Source: a virus
Length of the DNA: 37,678 nucleotides
Virus record (IMG/VR): IMGVR_UViG_3300035670_000638
Span: 1 to 37,678 of that record
Direction: 5' to 3' (one strand)
Below, piece after piece: positions 5,659-12,607 of the stretch. Numbering within the stretch: position 1 is the first letter of the stretch; every line of letters begins with the position of its first letter. The notes under the pieces were generated by a model that saw nothing but the letters and a program-made list of their open reading frames with translations, made no database searches and had not been told where the DNA came from. The position numbers and the translations under genes were made by a program.

Positions 5659-5673
5659 GTTCTTGTTTTGTTC
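5659..5673 (-). promoter_or_regulatory. LexA-type box just upstream of the RNA promoter
   Basis: GTTC-TTGTTTT-GTTC ends 9 bases before the late octamer at 5683-5690. The position suggests that the candidate RNA could be modulated by the factor binding these boxes. Confidence 0.5.
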
Positions 5674-5682
5674 CAATTCGTG

Positions 5683-5690
5683 CTTAAATA
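5683..5690 (+). promoter_or_regulatory. Late promoter CTTAAATA for the 5.7-6.1 kb RNA
   Basis: TGCTTAAATAGATG faces right into a region without genes. Predicted +1 is 5696. Confidence 0.55.
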
Positions 5691-5695
5691 GATGT

Positions 5696-6107
5696 TCATA
5701 GTTGGAACCGAAATGGTCGCAAGACCCTCGTCATCTGGGCAAGGTGATACTGTAGAAGACACCAACATGTCCTCTAACCCGAACTGGTTATAATCCAGTG
5801 ACACATCATGAGCTATTTGCGTGGCAAGTGATGTTAACCGTAGGTAATCCCAACCAAGACCCTGATTACAGGTGTGATGGTGATGGGATTGGAAGACTTG
5901 GGATGGATGTATAGACTTACCGGCATCTGCCAAATACCCAAGACGCAAGATGGTTCAACTCACCGAAAGAACAAGTTGATCATAGTTTTCTTATCTTCGG
6001 ATAGGGAAACTATGGTTAATCTACCGAATGAACGAAGTTCATGAGGTTCAGTTTAAGATACTAAGAAAATTCTCAAAAAGAAAACCCCGTAGAAATACGG
6101 GGTCTTA
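5696..6107 (+). ncRNA. Candidate large ornate RNA, about 400 nt
   Basis: Pairing by eye gives a closing stem GAACC/GGTTC (5705-5709 with 6045-6049) around a chain of hairpins: GGTC-GCAA-GACC (5715-5726); ACTGG/CCAGT (5783-5799); ACATCA/TGATGT (5803-5834) with an inner stem; a nested three-part stem 5846-5890 capped CCTG-ATTA-CAGG; CTTGGG/CCCAAG (5897-5942); TCAACT/AGTTGA (5955-5979); a 15-bp stem with a UUCG loop (5981-6014); ATGAAC-GAA-GTTCAT (6028-6042). The GNRA and C(UUCG)G loops and three G-U pairs in the 15-bp stem work only on the plus strand. A hairpin with a GAAA loop at 6084-6103 could end it. No family was recognised. Confidence 0.55.
6084..6103. terminator. Terminator of the minus operon, possibly of the plus RNA too
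   Basis: ACCCCGTA-GAAA-TACGGGGT is an 8-bp stem. On the minus strand TTTTCTTTTT follows, a good intrinsic terminator for the gene ending at 6115. On the plus strand it has a GNRA loop and the weaker tail TCTTAAT. Confidence 0.85.
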
Positions 6108-6114
6108 ATCGAAA

Positions 6115-6327
6115 TCAGTCCTTGGTTTCTAGTTTCATTTGTTCGATGACTTCGCAGTACACCTTGAACTGCTTCTCCATTGATGGGTAGTTCTTGCGGT
6201 TCTGTTCGTAGTTCTGACGGGCATCTTCGTACAATTCATCGAAGGTCTTACCTTGCTTGAGTTTGTGCGTCAGTATGCTCTTCACCATGTCTGCGAACGT
6301 CATCGTTGCTGATATGTCGATGGACAT
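6115..6327 (-). CDS. Unknown helical protein (70 aa)
   Basis: The product (MSIDISATMTFADMVKSIL at the N-terminus) is predominantly helical with many Lys/Glu/Tyr (YEDARQNYEQNRKNYPS). The start at 6327 is set by TAATG, where the stop of the upstream gene overlaps the ATG. It is the last gene of the five-gene minus operon that starts with the methylase and ends at the terminator 6084-6103. No family recognised. Confidence 0.7.
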   Translation of the reverse strand: MSIDISATMTFADMVKSILTHKLKQGKTFDELYEDARQNYEQNRKNYPSMEKQFKVYCEVIEQMKLETKD

Positions 6328-6512
6328 TAGAACCACTCGACCAGTATTTCGAAGATACGGATGGACTTGCCCGCTTCGACCACTTTGATGTCGTTGTAGC
6401 GGTTGTTGTAGTTCTGGATCAGGTCATCAAATTCCGACTTCGGAACCAGCACGACCTTGGCACGGATGTCCGACCCATCACGCAGGGTCATAAGCTTTTC
6501 AATCAAAGTCAT
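6327..6512 (-). CDS. Unknown small protein (61 aa)
   Basis: The product has an N-terminal helix (IEKLMTLRDG), a beta-rich centre (RAKVVLVPKSEFDDL) and a hydrophobic end. Its ATG overlaps the TGA of the preceding 40-residue gene (ATGA) and its TAA overlaps the next ATG, so it is translationally coupled on both sides. Function unknown. Confidence 0.7.
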   Translation of the reverse strand: MTLIEKLMTLRDGSDIRAKVVLVPKSEFDDLIQNYNNRYNDIKVVEAGKSIRIFEILVEWF

Positions 6513-6631
6513 TGTCTTTCCTTTCTTGTGAAATCCACATAGATCACGTTATCCCGATACCTGACCTGTACCGGTGCCGCACCCATTATTAAGTCGAACC
6601 ATAACCGATACCATCCCATCCAGAGCATCAT
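6509..6631 (-). CDS. Tiny amphipathic protein (40 aa)
   Basis: The frame starts ATGATG at 6631 and reads MMLWMGWYRLWFDLIMGAAP, then a polar basic end (DFTRKERQ). The first 20 residues are rich in Trp, Leu and Met, consistent with a membrane-associated helix. It is joined to both neighbours by 4-base ATGA overlaps (6628-6631 and 6509-6512), which is strong evidence for translation despite its length. Role unknown. Confidence 0.65.
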   Translation of the reverse strand: MMLWMGWYRLWFDLIMGAAPVQVRYRDNVIYVDFTRKERQ

Positions 6632-6897
6632 AGGTCTACCTCGAACAAATTCTTGCCTGTCCATCCCACGTCCCGTTGAGCGTGAGCCGTCTTACGTACT
6701 TGGTCGGGATGAACACCCGCAGCCACACAAACGTCCTTGAAATCGCTTCCAAACGACAACAGCCACGTCCGTGCTTGGTTGATGTCCACCTCGGTGCAGT
6801 GCTGACCACTCGGCTTCGAACATGCATCAACGAAAGCCTGCCGTAGAACAGCGAGCCAGAATTTGCGCATGCGATTGATTTCGTAATGGGTGGTCAT
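6628..6897 (-). CDS. Small phage protein with WLxSxxSDFxxVCxxAGxxPxxVR-like motif (89 aa)
   Basis: The central part reads WLLSFGSDFKDVCVAAGVHP and continues DQVRK. This pattern is familiar from uncharacterised small proteins of alphaproteobacterial phages and gene transfer agents, but no function is known to me. The N-terminus is helical and basic (NRMRKFWLAVLRQAF). The gene lies 3 bases after the methylase stop on the minus strand and is ATGA-coupled to the next one. Regulation would come from the late promoter at 7513-7520. Confidence 0.7.
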   Translation of the reverse strand: MTTHYEINRMRKFWLAVLRQAFVDACSKPSGQHCTEVDINQARTWLLSFGSDFKDVCVAAGVHPDQVRKTAHAQRDVGWTGKNLFEVDL

Positions 6898-6900
6898 AAT

Positions 6901-7485
6901 TTACAACATGGTGTGAGCGGGAATGTTGGGGATATTGAAGAACAGGATTTCCGCATAGACCTCGTGACCGGGGAATATCTTGCGCGGCATCGAACAGATC
7001 GACGTGATGTTCCAATTCTCTTTGATGTAGACGTACCGCGAGCTTGTCGTCCAATTGATGTTCAGACGGAAATGTATTGGACTGATCATCACACACGGTA
7101 TCTTGTTACCCCATAGATCATGCACCTTGCGCAAGAACACCTCTGGGTAATACTTAGGTCTTGCTCCGTTAAACGGAGGGTTCATCACCACCAGATCAGG
7201 AACTACACCAGCAAGGGCTAAGTCTTCAAATTTCCCAAGATGAAATTCATCCGTCCATTGTCGGTTCGCGTCATCGTTGATGTCGCATCCGATGGTTCGG
7301 ATAGATGGATCATGCGCTTTGTACGGAGCGAACAAGGCACCGGCACCAACAGAAGGGTCAAGCACACAACGGAAATCGAAGCCAGTGAGTTGAGCAATGT
7401 GGTCGGCAACATGTGGGGGTGTGTACACAGCATTGATCTTCTCCGTCCGTTCCTTGATCCGTTTGGGCTGCACAGCAATCGTCAT
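6901..7485 (-). CDS. DNA N6-adenine methyltransferase
   Basis: The 194-residue product has the amino-methyltransferase core: DPSVGAGAL (motif I, S-adenosylmethionine binding, residues about 43-51), a GCDIN motif II acidic segment near residue 70, and VVMNPPFNG (motif IV catalytic NPPF, residues about 99-107). The region YTPPHVADHI just before motif I is motif X-like. The enzyme should methylate adenine in DNA. No target-recognition domain is evident and no partner restriction enzyme is nearby, so it is a solitary phage methylase, plausibly protecting phage DNA from host restriction. Late promoter at 7513-7520. Confidence 0.88.
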   Translation of the reverse strand: MTIAVQPKRIKERTEKINAVYTPPHVADHIAQLTGFDFRCVLDPSVGAGALFAPYKAHDPSIRTIGCDINDDANRQWTDEFHLGKFEDLALAGVVPDLVVMNPPFNGARPKYYPEVFLRKVHDLWGNKIPCVMISPIHFRLNINWTTSSRYVYIKENWNITSICSMPRKIFPGHEVYAEILFFNIPNIPAHTML

Positions 7486-7512
7486 TAACCTATCTCCGAA
7501 ACAATTCGCATG

Positions 7513-7520
7513 TATTTATC
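7513..7520 (-). promoter_or_regulatory. Late promoter GATAAATA for the methylase operon
   Basis: The minus strand reads GCGGATAAATACATG. It is back-to-back with the rightward late promoter at 7528-7535, with 7 bases between octamers. Confidence 0.65.
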
Positions 7521-7527
7521 CGCTCAT

Positions 7528-7535
7528 GATAAATA
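7528..7535 (+). promoter_or_regulatory. Late promoter GATAAATA for the packaging operon
   Basis: ATGATAAATAATG lies about 40 bases before the small terminase ATG. Predicted +1 is 7541. No inverted repeat follows, unlike most other sites. Confidence 0.65.
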
Positions 7536-7576
7536 ATGTCAGGATAAACACACAATTTGTTTCGAAGAGGGTCTTA

Positions 7577-8128
7577 ATGTCTGCCAAAGATGACCTTATG
7601 AAAGTCCACGAGTTGATCCACCGCAACGGTGAGGTGGAAGAGATCACTGAAGATCATCTTCAAGCCATTGAGGCTCTTGATAGCGTCAAGTCCAAGTGCC
7701 TTGATGTCCTCGAACCCAAGAAGCGCAAGTGGGTCAATGCGTTCATTGCCAATCAAGACAATGTTGCTGCGGCAAGCCGTCTGATCGGCATCAGTGAACG
7801 GACAGGATACCGGTGGCTCGAAGACCCCATCATCCGTCATGCGGTGAATTTGCGCAGAAGCGAACTTCAAGGTGCCTTCACCATCACCCCTGAAATGGTC
7901 GCGGGGAATTTGGCCCGAGTGGCTTTTGAGCAGAACCCAACCAAGTACGGTATGCGGTGGGCAGATATGATCCGTGCTAACGAAGTCCTTGCTGCAATGC
8001 TTGGGTTCGACAAATCGAAGTCCGATGACAAGCCCGCACCACCGATCAATTTCGGTGTTGCGATCTTCCCGAGTTCCGATCCCGAACAGACCAAGGTTGA
8101 GATCATCAATGTGGAGAAGAGCGAGTGA
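7577..8128 (+). CDS. terS: Terminase small subunit
   Basis: The 183-residue product has an N-terminal helical segment and then a helix-turn-helix at about residues 66-85 (NVAAASRLIGISERTGYRWL), typical of small terminase subunits that bind the packaging site. The C-terminus is polar and Pro-rich. It lies two genes upstream of the large terminase in the same operon. ATG at 7577 has GAGGG upstream, and upstream in-frame codons overlap the divergent promoters, so they are not coding. The function is assigned from HTH plus context. Confidence 0.8.
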   Translation: MSAKDDLMKVHELIHRNGEVEEITEDHLQAIEALDSVKSKCLDVLEPKKRKWVNAFIANQDNVAAASRLIGISERTGYRWLEDPIIRHAVNLRRSELQGAFTITPEMVAGNLARVAFEQNPTKYGMRWADMIRANEVLAAMLGFDKSKSDDKPAPPINFGVAIFPSSDPEQTKVEIINVEKSE

Positions 8129-8490
8129 CCACTTGCATCATTTTCCAGATTGATCCCAAACCGACACCGCGTCCACGAGTAGCACGTTTTGGTGGGACGT
8201 ATTACCCAGAGGGCTACAAGCACTACAAAGAAGCACTTGAAGCGCAAGCTGAGAACATCACGGACATTCTTTCTCGGGAAGAATTCAAGGTTCGGATGGA
8301 GTTCTACGTGAAGAAGCCCAAGTCCACCAAGAAAGTACGTCCAAGCGGAGACGTGGATAACTATGCAAAGGGTGTTCTCGATGCCCTAACGGGTAATCTT
8401 TGGTTGGACGACGATCAAGTGATCGAGTTAACCATCACCAAGCAATGGGGTGATGGCAGTGTTCATGTCTACTATGATGAGGTGAAATAA
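8125..8490 (+). CDS. rusA: RusA-family Holliday junction resolvase
   Basis: The 121-residue product carries the RusA layout: PTPRPRVAR near the N-terminus, then GDVDNYAKGVLDAL and LWLDDDQV, which supply the catalytic aspartates. RusA enzymes cleave four-way DNA junctions as homodimers; in phages they resolve replication or packaging intermediates. The start is GTG at 8125, overlapping the small terminase stop (GTGA), and the stop overlaps the next ATG (TAATG). It sits unusually between the two terminase subunits, which suggests it trims branched DNA ahead of packaging. It is the only recognisable recombination gene here. Confidence 0.9.
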   Translation: MTTCIIFQIDPKPTPRPRVARFGGTYYPEGYKHYKEALEAQAENITDILSREEFKVRMEFYVKKPKSTKKVRPSGDVDNYAKGVLDALTGNLWLDDDQVIELTITKQWGDGSVHVYYDEVK

Positions 8491-8918
8491 TGCCAGTAGT
8501 CGCGGAAGTCATTTCAGGTATCGCACAGCCCTTGTTCGGTTTGATCGATAATCTGTTCACGTCCGATGAAGAGCGTGAGAAAGCCAAGCTTGCACTCATG
8601 CAAATGGAACAGCAAGGTAAGCTTGAAGAGTTGAAGACCAATCTCAGTGCAATTCTTGCCGAAGCAAATTCCGAAGACCCCTATACCAGTCGTGCCAGAC
8701 CCACATTCTTGTACGTCATGTATGGATGCATCGGTATGTGTTTCTTAGCTGCGTTTGCTGGCATCTTTGCCCCGCATGCTGTCAACACCTTTGCGGCCAA
8801 CTTGACCATGATGCTGACGGCAATCCCCGAGGAAATGTGGTGGTTGTTCGGTGCTGGCTACCTTGGCTACAACGCATCGCGTTCTTACGACAAGAAGACT
8901 TTCTGGAACAAGAAGTAA
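8490..8918 (+). CDS. Holin, GTA-type 3TM-like
   Basis: The 142-residue product begins with an amphipathic segment (VVAEVISGIAQPLFGLIDNL), continues with a charged helix, and has two clear membrane segments at about residues 72-92 (FLYVMYGCIGMCFLAAF) and 108-128 around MWWLFGAGYLGYN. This order matches the family annotated as holin of 3TMs for gene-transfer release. It would form the membrane lesion that lets the M15 endolysin reach the wall. Placement between RusA and the large terminase, far from the endolysin gene, is notable. Coupled by TAATG on both sides. Confidence 0.72.
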   Translation: MPVVAEVISGIAQPLFGLIDNLFTSDEEREKAKLALMQMEQQGKLEELKTNLSAILAEANSEDPYTSRARPTFLYVMYGCIGMCFLAAFAGIFAPHAVNTFAANLTMMLTAIPEEMWWLFGAGYLGYNASRSYDKKTFWNKK

Positions 8919-10381
8919 TGACCTACCAAAAAGGCATCGACATCAATTTCACCCCGATCCAACAGGAGTGGTTGACTGCCGTTGGGACGGAAATGTTGGT
9001 GGGTGGTGCGGCTGGTCCCGGTAAATCGTGGTTCATCCGTGCCTCCCATATCTTTTGGGCTACCCAAATTCCCAATCTACAGACGTACATCTTCCGTCGA
9101 ACCTTTCCTGACTTGTACAACAACCATCTGACGGGTCCAACGTCATTGGTTGCCATGTTGGCTCCGTTGATCGAAAGTAAGCACGTCAAGTTCGATCAAC
9201 GGAACAACGTCTTCACGTTCTGGAACGGCTCCCAAATTCACTTGGGTTATTGCCAGTACGAAAATGATTGGACGAAGTTCCAGGGTGCTGAAATTCATCT
9301 ACTCAGTATTGACGAATTGACCCATTGGACGAAATCACTTTATCTGAACCTTCGTACCCGTGTTCGTATGACGAACATCGAAATACCGAAGCAGTGGAAG
9401 CATCTGTTCCCACGTATCATCAATGCGACCAACCCCGGTGGTGTCGGACACAACTGGGTGAAGCAGTATTTTGTTGATATGGCTACCCCGAAGAAGGCAG
9501 TGGCAATTCCCGATAATGAAGGTGGGATGATCCGTCAGTACATGCCCGCGCGTTTGACCGACAATCCTCACATGAAGAAGTTCGATCCTCAGTACGAAAA
9601 CCGTTTGAAGTCGGCATCATCCCCTGAAATGGTGCGAGCCATGCTTGAGGGTGACTGGAACATCGTGTCTGGTGGCATGCTCGATGACGTGTGGTCTGCA
9701 AAGTACAATGTACTGAAGCCGTTCACCATCCCACAGAACTGGTATGTGGATCGATGCTACGACTATGGCTCTGCCAAACCGTGGGCATGTCTGTGGGTTG
9801 CCGAGAGTAATGGTGAAGAAGTCGAAGTCAAGATGGAGAAGGACGGACAGATCAAGAAGGTGAAAGTTTCTTTCCCCAAAGGATCAGTCTTTGTAATAAA
9901 AGAAGCCTACGGCATGATGGGTCAGGAATACAACAAGGGTGATCGTAAAGACCCTTATGAACAAGCCAAAGTAATCCATGAAATCGATAAGCAGTTCAAA
10001 CTAAACGGCATCAAGGTCTACCCCGGTCCTGCCGATAACTCGATTTTCGATGGATCACGTGGTGAAAGTATTGCTGATATGATGGATGTCGAGAATGTTA
10101 ACTGGACCAAGAGCGACAAATCACCGGGAAGTCGTCGTACTGGTTGGTCAAAGATGCGTTCCATGCTGAAAGCTGCTCATAAATATCCGCTTGAAGAACC
10201 AGCGTTGTACATTTTTGACACGTGCGTGAACACAATTCGTACATTACCAACGCTTCCCCGTGATCAGCACAACCTTGATGACGTGGATACAGACGCGGAA
10301 GACCACATTGCCGACGCACTCCGCTACCGTATCACCGACAAGGGAAAGCAACCATTCACTACCAGACTGGCTGGTTTCTAA
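8918..10381 (+). CDS. terL: Terminase large subunit
   Basis: The 487-residue product has the ATPase Walker A GGAAGPGKS (residues about 29-37), the arginine-containing IFRRTFPDL, Walker B LLSIDELTHW, and the coupling segment NATNPGG. The C-terminal half has the RNase H-like nuclease with CYDYGSAKPWA as its first acidic site and DHIADALRY as the last. It cuts and pumps concatemeric DNA into the procapsid through the portal. ATG at 8918 overlaps the holin stop. An upstream extension in frame is just the shadow of the holin gene. Confidence 0.95.
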   Translation: MTYQKGIDINFTPIQQEWLTAVGTEMLVGGAAGPGKSWFIRASHIFWATQIPNLQTYIFRRTFPDLYNNHLTGPTSLVAMLAPLIESKHVKFDQRNNVFTFWNGSQIHLGYCQYENDWTKFQGAEIHLLSIDELTHWTKSLYLNLRTRVRMTNIEIPKQWKHLFPRIINATNPGGVGHNWVKQYFVDMATPKKAVAIPDNEGGMIRQYMPARLTDNPHMKKFDPQYENRLKSASSPEMVRAMLEGDWNIVSGGMLDDVWSAKYNVLKPFTIPQNWYVDRCYDYGSAKPWACLWVAESNGEEVEVKMEKDGQIKKVKVSFPKGSVFVIKEAYGMMGQEYNKGDRKDPYEQAKVIHEIDKQFKLNGIKVYPGPADNSIFDGSRGESIADMMDVENVNWTKSDKSPGSRRTGWSKMRSMLKAAHKYPLEEPALYIFDTCVNTIRTLPTLPRDQHNLDDVDTDAEDHIADALRYRITDKGKQPFTTRLAGF

Positions 10382-10387
10382 TAAATA
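10380..10387 (+). promoter_or_regulatory. Late promoter AATAAATA before the portal gene
   Basis: CTAATAAATACAAG overlaps the end of terL. Predicted +1 (10393) begins the 8-base palindrome AGCATGCT. The leader also holds GCGACGGACTTCG, resembling the hairpin in the tail-tube leader. Confidence 0.6.
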
Positions 10388-10423
10388 CAAGAAGCATGCT
10401 GCGACGGACTTCGAGGGACGGAT

Positions 10424-11869
10424 ATGACAGTAAATTCAAAACATCCCCAATACAACGAGTGGATCGGCACCGTAAACAAGTGCAGAAGTGCCATTCGTGG
10501 GCAAAAAGCGATCAAGTCGCAGACTGACCTATTTCTACCAAAACCCGGTGGTATGACTACTGCCGATTACAATGACTACCTCACCCGAGCGATCTTCGTA
10601 CAGGCTTCTGGTCGTACAGTTGATGCGCTTGTTGGTAGCATTTTCCGCAAGAAGCCACAAGTCGCTGGTGTGGATGTCCTTGAGCCGTGGTTGTCGGACA
10701 TTGACTTGAAGGGGACGACTGCGTTCCAGTTCATGGCTGATGTCGTGCGCGATCAGATCGGTGTGTCCCGTGCTGGTGTTCTGGTTGACTACTCGGAGAC
10801 GATGCTTCGTCCCGTCTGCCATTACTACACCGCTGAGAGCATAATCAATTGGTGGCAGGATTTCCGTGATGGGATGTGGGTCACGAGCATGGTGGTTCTT
10901 GAAGAGAACTACATCGAGCGTGAAGAGGTATTCACCGTCGTCAACAAGAAGCAGTATCGTGTACTCCGTCTCGATGAGAACGGTCTGTATGTGAACGAAG
11001 TCTATCGTGAGACGAACGATAAGAATTTCCGCATGGAACCTGCGTTGTCGGTACAGCCCAAGATCAAGGGTAAGCCGATGTCGTTCATCCCGTTCGTGTG
11101 CTTCAATCCGACCAAGCTTGGTTTCGAAACCGAAGTACCTGTGATCGACGGCATCGTTGATCTTAACATCGGACATTATCGCAACTACGCTGATCTTGAG
11201 ATTGGACGGCACTACACTGGTTTACCGACCCCGATCATCACTGGCATCAACAAGCAGACCGACACCAATGGCTACGTCATTGGTGGTAAAACTGCATGGA
11301 TACTTCCCGAGAATGCCACGGCATCGTTCCTTGAGTTCAAGGGTGATGGTTTGGGCAACCTTGAGCGTGGTCTGACTTCGAAAGAAGAGCAGATGTCCAT
11401 GCTTGGTGCAAGGCTGATCCGTTCGGACAAATCTGGACGTGGTGACAGCACCGCAACCGAGTGGCAAATCCGCAATGCGGGTGAGACTTCGGTCCTTACC
11501 ATGATTGCCAACACCGCAGCAGTCGGTTTCGAGATCGTGTTCTACTACATGGCTCGATTTGCTGGTGTTGATATTGCTCGTGATGAAGTGATCGTCCGTC
11601 TGAACACCGACTTTGTGTCCGCACGTCTGAATTCCGATGAAATCCGTGCATTGACCGAAGCCGTCCAGACCGGTGTGCTTTCACCCGAAGCCTACGTGTT
11701 CAATCTCGCATCGGGTGAAATGCTGCCCGAAGACGTGGACATTGATAAAGAGGTCAAGCGGATTACCGAGCAGCTAAATAAAGCATTGGATAAAACCAGC
11801 ACACCTGACAGCGGGGCTGTCGGGAATTCATCGGAGGTGAATGATGCTGCTCAAGTTGCACGTAAGTAA
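10424..11869 (+). CDS. Portal protein, DUF4055 type
   Basis: The 481-residue product matches by eye the DUF4055 family of phage portal proteins: an N-terminal HPQYNEWIGTVNKCRSAIRG region, TVDALVGSIFRKKP, and a later conserved RLIRSDKSGRGDSTATEW. Portals form the dodecameric channel at the capsid vertex that threads DNA and binds the terminase and connector. Length and position directly after terL fit. Translation starts at the ATG after GAGGGACGGAT. The end overlaps the scaffold gene by about 29 bases. Confidence 0.88.
   Translation: MTVNSKHPQYNEWIGTVNKCRSAIRGQKAIKSQTDLFLPKPGGMTTADYNDYLTRAIFVQASGRTVDALVGSIFRKKPQVAGVDVLEPWLSDIDLKGTTAFQFMADVVRDQIGVSRAGVLVDYSETMLRPVCHYYTAESIINWWQDFRDGMWVTSMVVLEENYIEREEVFTVVNKKQYRVLRLDENGLYVNEVYRETNDKNFRMEPALSVQPKIKGKPMSFIPFVCFNPTKLGFETEVPVIDGIVDLNIGHYRNYADLEIGRHYTGLPTPIITGINKQTDTNGYVIGGKTAWILPENATASFLEFKGDGLGNLERGLTSKEEQMSMLGARLIRSDKSGRGDSTATEWQIRNAGETSVLTMIANTAAVGFEIVFYYMARFAGVDIARDEVIVRLNTDFVSARLNSDEIRALTEAVQTGVLSPEAYVFNLASGEMLPEDVDIDKEVKRITEQLNKALDKTSTPDSGAVGNSSEVNDAAQVARK
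11773..11780 (+). promoter_or_regulatory. Possible internal late promoter before scaffold gene
   Basis: AGCTAAATAAAGC lies inside the portal gene about 60 bases before the scaffold start. It could be a codon coincidence. Confidence 0.3.
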
Positions 11870-12527
11870 ACTCGAAGACGTTAGTGAAGATTTTCGTGGT
11901 CTGTACGAACCCGATGGTGACAAGTTCAAGCTGAAGGTCATGATCGAGGATTTCGTCCACAAGGATCAGGTTGCGGAATTCCGCACAAATAACATCAATT
12001 TGAAGAAGCAGAACGAAGAACTGCTTGCCAAGATCGATGAGATCAAGGGTGAAGCAGGCAAGGAAGTAGAAGAGTTGGTCAGCAAGCGCGTTGCCACCTA
12101 CAAGGGTGAAACCAGCAAGCAGCTTGAAGAATTGACCACCGCTCTGAAGTCGAAGGAAGCATTGGTGTCCAATCTTCTGATCGACAACAAGGTGAAGGAA
12201 GCGGCACTGAAGTCTGGTGTTCGTGCAACTGCCCTTGATGACGTAATTCTCCGTGCCAAGCAGACGTTCACCCTCGAAGGTGAAGCAGTCGTTGCGAAGC
12301 AGAACGGTGAAACCGTGTACGGTGCGGATACTAAGCCGCTCGACATCAATGGGTGGATGAAGCAGTTGACCACTCAGGCTCCGCACCTCTTCGAAACCAG
12401 CGTTGGTGCTGGTGCAATGGGCAGCAAGGTCACTGGTGGACAGCCTGATATGGGCAACATGTCTGCTCATGAGCGCATCGTTGCTGGTCTAAAAATGGTC
12501 GGTCGTACCGCTGCGTCTCAGCAGTAA
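11841..12527 (+). CDS. Capsid scaffolding protein
   Basis: The product (227 or 228 residues, starting at 11844 or 11841) is hydrophilic, Lys/Glu-rich and strongly helical from about residues 30-120 (NNINLKKQNEELLAKIDEIK), as scaffolds are. It ends with a Gly/Met-rich flexible tail and a helix. It lies between portal and major capsid, the usual scaffold position. GGAGGTGA is well placed for the start. It would direct assembly of the procapsid and leave before DNA packaging. The assignment relies on composition and position. Confidence 0.75.
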   Translation: MMLLKLHVSKLEDVSEDFRGLYEPDGDKFKLKVMIEDFVHKDQVAEFRTNNINLKKQNEELLAKIDEIKGEAGKEVEELVSKRVATYKGETSKQLEELTTALKSKEALVSNLLIDNKVKEAALKSGVRATALDDVILRAKQTFTLEGEAVVAKQNGETVYGADTKPLDINGWMKQLTTQAPHLFETSVGAGAMGSKVTGGQPDMGNMSAHERIVAGLKMVGRTAASQQ

Positions 12528-12537
12528 TACGATCTTG

Positions 12538-12545
12538 TATAAATA
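12538..12545 (+). promoter_or_regulatory. Late promoter TATAAATA of the major capsid gene
   Basis: This is an exact match to the T4 late consensus octamer. It precedes what should be the most highly expressed gene. Predicted +1 is 12551. Confidence 0.75.
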
Positions 12546-12550
12546 GCTTT

Positions 12551-12607
12551 CGAAGATGCGATGAGTGGTGGTCGGGGATCACCACTCGGGTGTCGGGGAC
12601 ACCTTCG
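12551..12607 (+). promoter_or_regulatory. Three-way-junction leader of the capsid mRNA
   Basis: From the predicted +1, CGAAG (12551-12555) pairs with CTTCG (12603-12607). It encloses GAGTGGTG/CACCACTC (12563-12570 with 12580-12587, loop GTCGGGGAT) and GGTGTC/GACACC (12589-12594 with 12598-12603, loop GGG), which share one base with the closing stem. The leader then runs through CTGAACAAAACAAAACGTG to AAAGGAG before the ATG at 12648. AGCTTTC near the ribosome site could pair with GAAGCT after the junction, so translation control is possible. Confidence 0.6.

Larger units (their letters stand above)
4363..6114. other. 1.75-kb gene-poor region: regulatory repeats and candidate RNA
   Basis: No convincing protein gene was found. 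Going right, it holds a leader and late motif for the gene at 4362, an AT-rich palindrome, five phased CAAGTA repeats, several GAAC-N7-GAAC boxes, a Fur-like palindrome, two near DnaA boxes (CTATGCACA at 5014-5022 and 5645-5653), GTTC-N7-GTTC boxes, a hairpin pair at 5439-5473, a 7-bp hairpin at 5635-5651, and a large candidate RNA from 5696 to the terminator at 6084-6103. It is the best place in the genome to look for a replication origin or control hub. Confidence 0.7.

Noticed and set aside
5607-5948. 113-residue minus-strand open frame opposite the candidate RNA
   Set aside because: No ribosome site, a run of four His and atypical composition, and it overlaps hairpins whose loops and G-U pairs point to plus-strand RNA. 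Likely a chance frame.
5696-6070. Group I or group II intron
   Set aside because: No convincing P3-P7 core, no domain V, and no split gene or exon on either side.
12551-12607. Self-cleaving hammerhead ribozyme
   Set aside because: The three-way junction has ATGAG but lacks the CTGATGA and GAAA core.
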